A stretch of 64,000 nucleotides of DNA from Candidatus Coprousia avicola (lineage in GTDB: Bacteria > Actinomycetota > Coriobacteriia > Coriobacteriales > Coriobacteriaceae). The notes under the pieces were generated by a model that worked only from the letters and a program-made list of their open reading frames with translations, made no database searches and was not told the DNA's origin. Location: positions 1 through 64,000 of the forward strand of contig DVMF01000056.1 in assembly GCA_018715125.1 (NCBI GenBank). The letters are read 5' to 3'. Positions within the stretch are counted from its first letter, which is position 1; each line of letters opens with the position of its first letter. The translations under genes and the position numbers were made by a program. Shown one piece after another: positions 17,599 to 28,939 of the stretch.

Positions 17599-17656
17599 GG
17601 GGCCGCATGCGCGGCCCCGTCTGCTTCGAGGGAGAGGGCCCGCCCCCTCTCCCTCG
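17599..17656 (+). terminator. two consecutive hairpins after the EIIB gene
   Basis: First hairpin: GGGGCCGC (17599-17606) with GCGGCCCC (17611-17618). Second hairpin: CGAGGGAGAGGG (17627-17638) with its exact complement (17645-17656). Both are perfect, 20 bp after the EIIB stop. T-runs are absent, as is common in high-GC actinobacteria, so this is a probable terminator. Confidence 0.6.
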
Positions 17657-17817
17657 TCTCATACCGTTCGGCAGAGGGCGGAGGGGCCCTTTGAGGTGGA
17701 ATTCGCCGCGAGGGGCGATTCGGACGCGGCGATTCGGGTACCATAGGGGATTATCTGGTGCGTTTAGCCGCGCGTGCCGATTCTTTCCGACCACGCGGCC
17801 TGCAGAAGGAGGCTCTT

Positions 17818-18516
17818 GTGAACGAGCTCGAACGGTATGGATCGCCTATCTATACAGAGGAGCATACAGGCCCGGCGCCCAAGCTCATCTCCCGTCGTCT
17901 GTACAATCTCGTGCTTACGGGGCTTATCGTCCTGTCGTTTGCCATCATGGGCGCATGCTCGCAGATCACGTCGACCCTCGAGTTTTGGATGTTCGTCTCG
18001 CGCAACCCGCTCATGTTCTCGGTGCTGACGCTCGTCGGGTCCTTCGGCGGTCTCATCGTCATGAGCATCGCGCGCGCCCGCGAGAACATCACGATGGGCA
18101 TGATCGGCTTCACGATTTTCACGCTCACCTTCGGCTTCACCACCTCGCTGGCGCTGACGATGTACTCGCTCGAGACCATCTCCGTCGCGTTCACCGCCAC
18201 GGCGGCCATCATGGTCGTCTTCGGCGTGGCGGGCATCGCGTTCCCGCGGTTCTTCGAGCGCGTGCTCCCCGTGTGCTGCCTGGGGCTTTTTGCCGTTCTC
18301 ATCGTCGAGCTCGTGCTGATGCTGCTCGGCGTGCAGCAGACGATGACCGACATCGTGGTCATCCTGCTCTTCTGCGGCTTCATCGGCTATGACGTGCACC
18401 GTGCCGCCACGGCGGTGCCCACTCTCACCAACGCGGTGTGGTACGCCATCGAGCTCTATCTCGACATCATCAACGTGTTCTTGCGCCTGCTGCAGATCTT
18501 TGGCCGTCGCGACTAG
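17818..18516 (+). CDS. Bax inhibitor-1/YccA family membrane protein
   Basis: A 232-residue protein starting at GTG 17818 with AGAAGGAGG 6 bp upstream. After a cytosolic N-terminus come seven helices, starting RLYNLVLTGLIVLSFAIMG; the C-terminal motif IGYDVHRAA and the last helix (ALYLDIINVFLRLLQIFGRRD-like) match BI-1/YccA proteins. Bacterial members are pH-sensitive calcium-leak channels or inhibitors of the FtsH protease; which applies here is unknown. It ends 12 bp before the convergent rpiR-type gene. Confidence 0.85.
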   Translation: MNELERYGSPIYTEEHTGPAPKLISRRLYNLVLTGLIVLSFAIMGACSQITSTLEFWMFVSRNPLMFSVLTLVGSFGGLIVMSIARARENITMGMIGFTIFTLTFGFTTSLALTMYSLETISVAFTATAAIMVVFGVAGIAFPRFFERVLPVCCLGLFAVLIVELVLMLLGVQQTMTDIVVILLFCGFIGYDVHRAATAVPTLTNAVWYAIELYLDIINVFLRLLQIFGRRD

Positions 18517-18528
18517 GGTTTGCCGCGC

Positions 18529-21160
<2,632 letters not shown>

Positions 21161-21163
21161 GCC

Positions 21164-21355
21164 ATGCGCATCGAGCACGTGGGCTTCACGCACCTGGCGT
21201 TCTCGCTGGGCGATGCCCACGCGGTGGACGAGCTGACGGCACGTCTCGCGGCGGATGGCTACGAGGTGGTAAGCGGTCCGCGCACCACGGGCGACGGGTA
21301 CTACGAGAGCTGCGTGCTCGGCATCGAGGGCGCGCGCATCGAGCTCACGGTGTAG
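21164..21355 (+). CDS. half-size VOC (glyoxalase/bleomycin resistance) domain protein
   Basis: A 63-residue protein starting 4 bp after the glucosidase stop, with GGAG over that stop as ribosome binding site. It resembles only the second beta-alpha-beta-beta-beta module of a VOC protein: [35 protein letters not shown] and IELTV. Ordinary VOC proteins have two modules and about 120 or more residues. It may dimerise to rebuild a full domain, or be a decayed gene whose front half was lost. The intact frame and tight coupling favour expression. Substrate unknown. Confidence 0.65.
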   Translation: MRIEHVGFTHLAFSLGDAHAVDELTARLAADGYEVVSGPRTTGDGYYESCVLGIEGARIELTV

Positions 21356-21370
21356 AGGCTGCCAAACGTC

Positions 21371-21392
21371 GGGGCGGGCACCCGCCCGCCCC
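21371..21392 (+). terminator. GC hairpin between the half-VOC and HAD genes
   Basis: GGGGCGGGC (21371-21379) pairs exactly with GCCCGCCCC (21384-21392) around a 4-base loop. There is no T-run. It may partly terminate or stabilise the upstream transcript. Confidence 0.5.
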
Positions 21393-21410
21393 CTGTGGAA
21401 GGAGAGATGC

Positions 21411-22268
21411 ATGTCCGAGAAGAAGATCGTCTTCCTCGACGTGGACGGCACGATCACCGACTACGAGAACAACGTTCCCGAGTCGGCTAAGGCCGCCATC
21501 AAGCAGGCGCGCGCCAACGGGCACCGCGTCTACATGTGCACCGGCCGCAGCAAGGCCGAGAACCCTCCTGAGATCTGGGAGATCGGGTTCGACGGCATGA
21601 TCGGCGGCAACGGCTCGTATGTGGAGGACCACGACCACGTGGTGATGCATCAGCTCATCACCCTCGAGCAGTGCAAGCACATCGTCGACTGGCTCCACAG
21701 CCGCGGCCTCGAGTTCTACCTCGAGTCCAACAACGGGCTCTTCGCGAGCGAGAACTTCCGCGAAGCCGCCCGCCCGGTGCTTCGCAAGTACGCCATGGGC
21801 AAGGGTGTCTCCGAGGAGAAGGCGAGCCACCTCGAGACCGAGGACGTGATGCACGGCATGGTCTTCGGCGGCGAGCTCTACCGCGACGACCTCAACAAGG
21901 TGAGCTTCATTCTCTCGAGCTATCAGGATCATCTCGATTCCATCGACGAGTTCCCCGACCTCAAGCCCGGTACCTGGGGCGGCAAGGGCGAGGAGGCGCT
22001 CTTTGGCGACCTCGGCGTCAAGGGCATCGACAAGGCCCATGCCGTCCATGTGCTCGTCGACTACCTCAAGGCAGATATGGCGGATACCATCGCGGTGGGT
22101 GACGCCAAAGTCGACATTCCGATGTTCAAGTGCTGCGCGCAGAGCGTGTGCATGGGCTCGGGCGGAGAGGAGGCCAAGGCGGCCGCCGATTGGGTGACCA
22201 CCGACGTGGACGACGACGGCATGTGGAACGCCTTCGTGCATCTGGGGCTGATCGAGGACAACAAGTAG
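21411..22268 (+). CDS. HAD-IIB (Cof-like) sugar-phosphate phosphatase
   Basis: A 285-residue protein. Motif I FLDVDGTITD holds the nucleophile Asp, motif II is CTGRSK and motif IV GDAKVDIPMF. The type IIB cap lies between them. Such enzymes dephosphorylate sugar phosphates or similar metabolites in the cytoplasm. GGAAGGAGAG precedes the ATG by 6 bp. Its position behind a 6-phospho-beta-glucosidase suggests it removes phosphate from glycoside-derived sugar phosphates to relieve stress, but the substrate cannot be told from sequence. Confidence 0.85.
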   Translation: MSEKKIVFLDVDGTITDYENNVPESAKAAIKQARANGHRVYMCTGRSKAENPPEIWEIGFDGMIGGNGSYVEDHDHVVMHQLITLEQCKHIVDWLHSRGLEFYLESNNGLFASENFREAARPVLRKYAMGKGVSEEKASHLETEDVMHGMVFGGELYRDDLNKVSFILSSYQDHLDSIDEFPDLKPGTWGGKGEEALFGDLGVKGIDKAHAVHVLVDYLKADMADTIAVGDAKVDIPMFKCCAQSVCMGSGGEEAKAAADWVTTDVDDDGMWNAFVHLGLIEDNK

Positions 22269-22491
22269 CGCATCCCCCTGCGCCTTGCAGTACCGGGCGC
22301 GCTCCTCGCCCGGACTCGATAATCCCCAGCTCACAACGTGCAGATCGCGGTTGAGCATCCCTTATCTGCACCCTATCTGCAGGCGGGCGGTCACAAGGGT
22401 GGCCGTCCCCGCCCCCTCTTCGGTATACTGCCGTTTGCCGATGGTAATCGACCGTTTACCGGGAGAGTGTGCGGAGGGCTTGGACTCTGCG

Positions 22492-22606
22492 TACAATAAC
22501 CAACGTTTCGCGCACTTGTTACTCCTCGGGAGGCATTACGCGCGCACAAAGGTCGGGGGCCTTGCGGCCACCGGTTTTGGCGCACGAATGTCCGAGGAGT
22601 TTTTTC
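22492..22606 (+). promoter_or_regulatory. RAT antiterminator/terminator leader 1 (LicT type)
   Basis: A -10-like TACAAT (22492-22497) is followed by TTGTTACTCCTCGGGAGGCA (within 22512-22541), which matches the ribonucleic antiterminator pattern of the LicT/BglG family. Its CTCCTCGG can instead pair with CCGAGGAG at 22592-22599, which is followed by six T: an intrinsic terminator. The same GAGGAG is the ribosome binding site of the ATG at 22607. The rest of 22269-22490 shows no gene. Confidence 0.75.
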
Positions 22607-23440
22607 ATGCTCATTCTCAAGAAGATCAACAACAACGTCGCCCTCGCCTGCAGCGACGCGGGTGACGAGATCGTGGTCTTCGGGCGCGGGGTCGGTTTTC
22701 CCGAGATGCCCTATGAGCTTGAGGACGAATCGGTCATCCAGCGCATCTTTACCAGCGTAGACGAAACCGTGGTAGGTGTTGTTGGCTCCATATCGGACGA
22801 TGTGCTTCTGGCTGCGTCCGATATCGCCGACCTCGCCGGCAAGACCCTCGACTGCAAGCTCTCTCCCAACTTGCCGTTCATGCTCGCCGACCATCTGCAG
22901 TTTGCGGTTGAGCGCGACGATGACAGCATCGTGGTGGAGAACCCGCTGTCGCACGAGGTCGCCTTCGTCTATCCGCGCGAGCACGGCATCGGCCTCAAGG
23001 GCATCTCCATCGTGCGAGAGCGCACCGGCGTCGAGATCCCCGAGGTCGAGGCGACCTCCATCGCCCTGCACATCGTAAACGCCGAGATCGACGGCATGGG
23101 ATCGGCGCAGGACATGGACTTCGTCATGAAGAGCACCGCCGTCATCCAGGCCATCACCGAGATCGTGGAGCGCCTGCTCGGCGTCGAGCTCGACCGTAGC
23201 TCCTATGCCTACGTGCGCTTCGTGGCGCATCTGCGCTTCTTGGTGCGGCGCCTCATGAAAGGCGGCGTCAGGGAGACCGAGAACTCCTCGCTTTTCCGCC
23301 AGGCGGCGCGCGACTTTGCCGAGTCGTACCGCTGCGCCTCGGCAATCAACAACTACCTCATCAAAACCTACAACTGGAGCTGCTCCGATGAGGAGATGCT
23401 CTACCTCATGATGCACATCAACCGGCTGCGGTCGAGTTGA
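22607..23440 (+). CDS. LicT/BglG family transcription antiterminator, copy 1
   Basis: A 277-residue protein. ATG 22607 follows GAGGAG by 7 bp; it opens with the RNA-binding CAT domain MLILKKINNNVALACSDAGD...EIVVFGRGVGF (residues 1-55). PRD1 (about 65-170) has His in ADHLQFAVER and ALHIVNAE; PRD2 (175-277) has RFVAHLRFLVRRL and LMMHINRL. When PRD2 is phosphorylated by HPr and PRD1 is not, it binds RAT RNA and prevents termination. A RAT/terminator lies in its own leader, so it is autoregulated, and it should also control the EIIBC and glucosidase genes downstream. Confidence 0.93.
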   Translation: MLILKKINNNVALACSDAGDEIVVFGRGVGFPEMPYELEDESVIQRIFTSVDETVVGVVGSISDDVLLAASDIADLAGKTLDCKLSPNLPFMLADHLQFAVERDDDSIVVENPLSHEVAFVYPREHGIGLKGISIVRERTGVEIPEVEATSIALHIVNAEIDGMGSAQDMDFVMKSTAVIQAITEIVERLLGVELDRSSYAYVRFVAHLRFLVRRLMKGGVRETENSSLFRQAARDFAESYRCASAINNYLIKTYNWSCSDEEMLYLMMHINRLRSS

Positions 23441-23581
23441 TGCGCCAATTAGGCGGGCGCTTGGGGCCTGTGCGGGCAACCGCGGACCCAAAGCGGCGGT
23501 CATCAGGTGTTTTTCGCGCGGCACCACGCCATATACCGCGCGAGAGCATAGACGTATCCGTGAAACGGAAGGAGAGGGAAC

Positions 23582-25033
23582 ATGGCAAAGGCCAACTATG
23601 ACGACTTTGCCACCACGATCATCGAGCTCGTGGGCGGCAAGGAGAACGTCAACTCCGTGGCGCACTGCATCACGCGCGTGCGCTTCAAGCTCAAGGATGA
23701 GTCTAAGGCCAATACCGAGGCGCTCGAGGCTACCGAGGGCGTCATCAAGATCATGCAGGCCAATGGCCAGTATCAGGTCGTGGTGGGCAACAACAAGGTC
23801 GAGGACGTCTACGACGCCGTTCTGAAGATCGGCGGGTTCGCCGGCGGCGGCTCTGTCGACGAGGATGAGGACGAGGGCCCTAAGACGCTTGGAGCCCGCG
23901 CAATCGACCTCATCTCGGGCATCTTCTCGCCCATGCTCGGCACCTTTGCGGCCGCCGGTATCATGAAGGGCCTGCTCGCGCTCATCACGCAGTTCTTCCC
24001 TGCGTTTGCAAACGATGGCGCCTACACGGTGCTTTACACCGTGGCTGACGGCATGTTCTACTTCCTGCCTGTGGTGCTCGCCTACACCGCTGCCAAGAAG
24101 TTTAAGATGAACGAGTTCACGGGCATCGCCATCGGCCTCGCCCTCGTGTACCCCACCATGGTGGCGCTTACCGGCGGCGAGATCGTGGGTAGCATCGATA
24201 TACCGCTTTTGGGCACCTTCTCCTGGTATTCGACCTTCTTGGGCCTGCCGCTCATCATGCCGGCCTCGGGCTATACCAGCTCGGTTATCCCGGTCATTCT
24301 CATGGTGTGGTTCGGCTCGATGGTCGAGCATTGGAGCAAGAAGTGGATGCCGGCCTCTGTCAAGATGTTCTTCATCCCGCTGCTCACCATGACGCTTGCA
24401 GTGTGCCTGGGATACCTGGTCATCGGCCCGGTCGCCACCGCAATCACCAACATCCTGGCGACCATCTTCCAGCTGCTGTTCAACCTGCCTGTCGTGGGCT
24501 CCATCGTGGGTTCGCTCGTGGTCTCCGCCTTCTGGATGTGCCTTGTCATCTTCGGTTTCCACTGGTCGCTCATTCCCATCTGCCTTGTGAATCTCCAGCA
24601 GCTCGGTTACGACTACGCTCTCTGCTCCCAGATCGGGCACAGCTTCGCCCTGGGTGCGGTGCTGATCGCGATGTACATCAAGAACAAGGATGCGAACTTC
24701 CGCGGCATCGCGCTGCCGGCGGCCATCTCGGCGTTCTTCTTCGGCATCACCGAGCCCGCCATCTACGGTGTTGCGCTTCCCAACAAGAAGGCGTTCGTCA
24801 TCGCCTGCATCGGCTCTGCCGCCGGCGGTCTCGTGATCGGTCTCACCGGCTCGGTCATCTTCATGTCCGGTGGCCTGGGTGTCTTCAACTGGCTCAGCTA
24901 CATTGACATCAACAACGTGCTCGGTGCCGGTTCCACGTACATGATCTGGGCGATCGTTGCCTCGGCGGTTTCGGCCGTGGTGGGCTTCGTGCTCGAGTTC
25001 GTGACCTACAATCCCGAGAAGGAGCACGCCTAA
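23582..25033 (+). CDS. PTS beta-glucoside-type EIIBC, copy 1
   Basis: A 483-residue permease. Residues 1-85 are EIIB with the phosphorylated Cys29 in NSVAHCITRVRF. After an acidic linker (VDEDEDEGP), residues 105-475 form the EIIC channel with about ten helices and the conserved GITEPAIYGV loop. It imports and 6-phosphorylates a beta-glucoside. Unlike BglF or BglP there is no C-terminal EIIA domain, so it needs a separate Crr-like protein. GGAAGGAGAG lies 6 bp before the ATG. It lies between an antiterminator gene and a 6-phospho-beta-glucosidase gene. Confidence 0.93.
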   Translation: MAKANYDDFATTIIELVGGKENVNSVAHCITRVRFKLKDESKANTEALEATEGVIKIMQANGQYQVVVGNNKVEDVYDAVLKIGGFAGGGSVDEDEDEGPKTLGARAIDLISGIFSPMLGTFAAAGIMKGLLALITQFFPAFANDGAYTVLYTVADGMFYFLPVVLAYTAAKKFKMNEFTGIAIGLALVYPTMVALTGGEIVGSIDIPLLGTFSWYSTFLGLPLIMPASGYTSSVIPVILMVWFGSMVEHWSKKWMPASVKMFFIPLLTMTLAVCLGYLVIGPVATAITNILATIFQLLFNLPVVGSIVGSLVVSAFWMCLVIFGFHWSLIPICLVNLQQLGYDYALCSQIGHSFALGAVLIAMYIKNKDANFRGIALPAAISAFFFGITEPAIYGVALPNKKAFVIACIGSAAGGLVIGLTGSVIFMSGGLGVFNWLSYIDINNVLGAGSTYMIWAIVASAVSAVVGFVLEFVTYNPEKEHA

Positions 25034-25046
25034 GCGTAAGCGATAG

Positions 25047-26666
<1,620 letters not shown>

Positions 26667-26690
26667 CTCTCAGGCACGTTTTGGGACGGG

Positions 26691-26919
26691 TTCGAAACAC
26701 GTCATCGTAGAACCTTGGGGCGGCGCGTTCGGGCAACCGGGCGCGCCGCTTCTCCAACCATCCGATGTTGGTCGCCACCGGCGTTCCGCCGGTCCCGGCT
26801 GCTTCCGTTCTACACCAACGCGCCCTAGAATTCCCGTGTGCAGGAACGGCACTTTCAGGCTTCCGAGAAAGGCAGAAAGAGGCATTCTCGCACACGGGAA
26901 CACGGTGGTCTGCGCGCCG
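26691..26919. repeat. hairpin repeat family 2, copy 1
   Basis: Begins with GGGACGGGTTCGAAACACG, then a GCGGCGCG...GCGCGCCGC hairpin sharing TTCGGGCAACCGGGCGCGC with copy 2. The end is a long stem-loop whose outer arms TTCCCGTGTGC (26831-26841) and GCACACGGGAA (26890-26900) match perfectly and whose inner arms (GGCACTTTC / GAAAGAGGC) match imperfectly. Relative to the copy at 36.0 kb there is an extra segment of about 70 bp (26750-26825). Both copies lie just behind a 6-phospho-beta-glucosidase gene. No gene is supported in 26667-27302 apart from the doubtful remnant listed separately. Confidence 0.75.
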
Positions 26920-26965
26920 TTTGTTCTGTATAGCCGTCCGTCTGGGGTTTCTCCGCTTTCTGAAT

Positions 26966-27045
26966 GCCCGGAAAATCTATAACGACATTGCCGGAAAAAC
27001 TATAACGATGATGCCGGAAAAACCATAATGAGAGTGCCGGAAACC
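26966..27045 (+). repeat. 23-bp tandem repeat, three and a half units
   Basis: Units 26966-26989, 26990-27012 and 27013-27035, plus a partial at 27036-27045, follow the pattern GCCGGAAAAACTATAACG with variable ends. The repeats are A-rich in an otherwise GC-rich setting. They may be operator sites or a promoter region of a gene since lost. Confidence 0.7.
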
Positions 27046-27135
27046 ATGCGGGCGGTGCTCATGGGGGCCTCCGAATGCGCGCGCAAGGTCGAGGACGGGC
27101 TGTATGTGATACCCATCACCTGCTTGGGTGCGTAG
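27028..27135 (+). pseudogene. possible C-terminal remnant of a DUF4143-type ATPase gene
   Basis: An ATG inside the tandem repeat opens 35 codons ending in EDGLYVIPITCLGA and a stop. The DG-x-YVIP-CLGA ending resembles C-termini of DUF4143 AAA-type ATPases, suggesting that most of such a gene has been deleted between its promoter repeats and its last codons. No ribosome binding site is evident. Recognition is tentative. Confidence 0.25.
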
Positions 27136-27302
27136 ACCGTGTGTGCGGGCAGCGCCCTCGGTTCGGGCGCCCTTCCTCATACGTTCTGGTCGCATGGGTT
27201 CTGGTCGCATGGGTTCGCGAGGCGGGTTTGCGCGCGAATCGGCGCGGGGTTCGCGCTATGCTTAGGGCCATGTTGAGACGAGGGCGGCGGACGGAGGAAA
27301 GC

Positions 27303-27818
27303 GTGGATGCCGTCGAGAAGAGCGATCAGGGGAGGCGCGTGCTGCCAGAGCGGCTCGGCGCCTCGGGCACGTGCCGTGTGGCCGTGCTCGGTCAGGACAT
27401 CGATGCCCTCAAGGAGTTCGCGAGATGGTGCCTCTCCTTTTCCTGCGATGCGGTGCGTGAGGCGCGCGCCCCAGCGTTTGAGGTGTTTATTGAGCCGGAG
27501 GATGGCGCGCGTGCGCGCGGCGTTGCTCGGGCGGCAGCTTTTGCGGCGGAGATGATCTGGGGTCCCGCGCACTGTCCCGCGCTCGCCCATGTAGCGGAGG
27601 AAGGGGCGCACGTACTCTATGGCAGCCACCTGGTGGTGGACATGCGCGCCGGCGATGAGGCCGCACGGCAACGGGACCTTTCCTTCCAAGTGCCGTTTCT
27701 CTGCCCGCAGGCGGTGCTCGTCGTGCATCGCGCGGGAACGTCTTTGGCATCTGAGCTCGCCCAAGCACTCGTCTCGGTGACAGGAGAGGCACCGGACGCT
27801 GCGGCGGATGCGTCGTAG
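27303..27818 (+). CDS. hypothetical protein
   Basis: The frame is open further upstream, but GTG 27303 is preferred because GGAGGAAA lies at 27293-27300; this gives 171 residues. No family was recognised. Features: a beta-alpha start CRVAVLGQDIDALKEFARWCLSF, a central Ala-rich helix (ARGVARAAAFAAEMIWG), GAHVLYGSHLVVDM, and QAVLVVHRAGTSLASELAQAL. There are no membrane segments or signal peptide. The last 10 residues are Ala/Asp-rich. It sits just before the leader of the second antiterminator gene and may be unrelated to it. An in-frame ATG at 27258 would add 15 residues. Confidence 0.55.
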   Translation: MDAVEKSDQGRRVLPERLGASGTCRVAVLGQDIDALKEFARWCLSFSCDAVREARAPAFEVFIEPEDGARARGVARAAAFAAEMIWGPAHCPALAHVAEEGAHVLYGSHLVVDMRAGDEAARQRDLSFQVPFLCPQAVLVVHRAGTSLASELAQALVSVTGEAPDAAADAS

Positions 27819-27901
27819 GGACGCCGGTCGCGCTCACCGGCGAAAAATGACCGGTGGCGGAAAAATACGTTTAGTGACGGCGGCGACACGGGTGGTTTCG
27901 C

Positions 27902-28011
27902 TATAGTTATCCCGTGTTTGCACGGTGTCACTCCTCGGGAGGCATCACGTGCGGTCGGGGCCTCAGGGGAGGTTTCCGTATCGCCGTAGCTGTTCTCAGG
28001 GGAGTTTTTTC
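27902..28011 (+). promoter_or_regulatory. RAT antiterminator/terminator leader 2 (LicT type)
   Basis: A -10-like TATAGT (27902-27907) precedes GTGTCACTCCTCGGGAGGCA (within 27921-27951), nearly identical to the RAT of leader 1. The downstream arm CTCAGGGGAG (27995-28004) is followed by six T (28005-28010) and then C and the ATG. Pairing of CTCC with GGGGAG would form the terminator and hide the ribosome binding site. Spacing between promoter, RAT and terminator matches leader 1. Confidence 0.72.
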
Positions 28012-28851
28012 ATGCTCATTACCAAGGCAATCAATCACAACGCAGCTCTCGCCCGAGATGAGCAGGGCAACGAGCTGGTGGTCTTTGCTACGGGTGTGGG
28101 ATTCCCCAAGACGCCCTACGTGCTTGACGACGAGTCCAAGATCCAGCGGGTGTTCCATCACGTGGGCAGCGACCTACTCAAGACCATCGGCTCGCTTTCC
28201 GCGGAGACCATCGCCGCCGCCATGGATATCGTGCACATGGCTGAGCAGGAGCTTTCCTGCACGCTCAACCCTAACCTCTACCTCACCCTTGCCGACCACC
28301 TGCAGTTTTCTGCCGATCGCTATGCTCGGGGCGTGGTGATCGAGAATCCGCTCGCGGGTGAGATTCCCTTTGTGTACCCCCGCGAGTACGCTCTCGGCAA
28401 GCAGGGTCTCGTCATCATGAAGCAGCACAGCGGTTACGATCTGCCTGAGGTCGAGGCCTGCGCCATCGCCCTCCACATCGTCAACGCCGAGGGTGACGGG
28501 GCCGCCTTCTCAACCAATCTTCAGAGTGTGATGAAAAGCGTCGAGATTATCGACCAGATTATCGCGCTCATCGAGAGCCGCATGGGCGAGCTTGACCGCA
28601 CCGCCCACGGCTACCTGCGCTTTGTGGCGCATCTGCGCTACCTCATCAAGCGCTTGGCGACTAACACCGCCGTCATGCAGGAGGACGCCACCCTGCTGAA
28701 TCAGGTGGCGAAGGATTTTCCCGCTTCGTTTGATATGGCGAGCGCGGTAGGGGAGTACCTCACCACAAACTATGGCTGGCATCTCACGAGCGAGGAGATG
28801 CTCTACCTCATGATGTATATCAACCGCCTGGAGTCTGACCACTCTAGGTGA
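28012..28851 (+). CDS. LicT/BglG family transcription antiterminator, copy 2
   Basis: A 279-residue paralogue of the antiterminator at 22607. CAT RNA-binding domain at residues 1-55 (MLITKAINHNAALARDEQGN...LVVFATGVGF), PRD1 with ADHLQFSADR and ALHIVNAEGD, PRD2 with RFVAHLRYLIKRL and LMMYINRLE; the last motif has Tyr where copy 1 has His. Its leader contains a RAT and terminator, so it is autoregulated. It precedes EIIBC copy 2 and glucosidase copy 3 in the same order as the first module, pointing to duplication of a regulator-permease-enzyme cassette. Since the two RATs are nearly identical, cross-control is possible. Confidence 0.93.
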   Translation: MLITKAINHNAALARDEQGNELVVFATGVGFPKTPYVLDDESKIQRVFHHVGSDLLKTIGSLSAETIAAAMDIVHMAEQELSCTLNPNLYLTLADHLQFSADRYARGVVIENPLAGEIPFVYPREYALGKQGLVIMKQHSGYDLPEVEACAIALHIVNAEGDGAAFSTNLQSVMKSVEIIDQIIALIESRMGELDRTAHGYLRFVAHLRYLIKRLATNTAVMQEDATLLNQVAKDFPASFDMASAVGEYLTTNYGWHLTSEEMLYLMMYINRLESDHSR

Positions 28852-28939
28852 TTCTCGTTGCTATTTGTCGCGCAGCGCAAAGGGCCCTGCGGTGCGCGAG
28901 GGAATAGATGTCGTGTCGTTTTCCGAGTAAGGAGCACCC

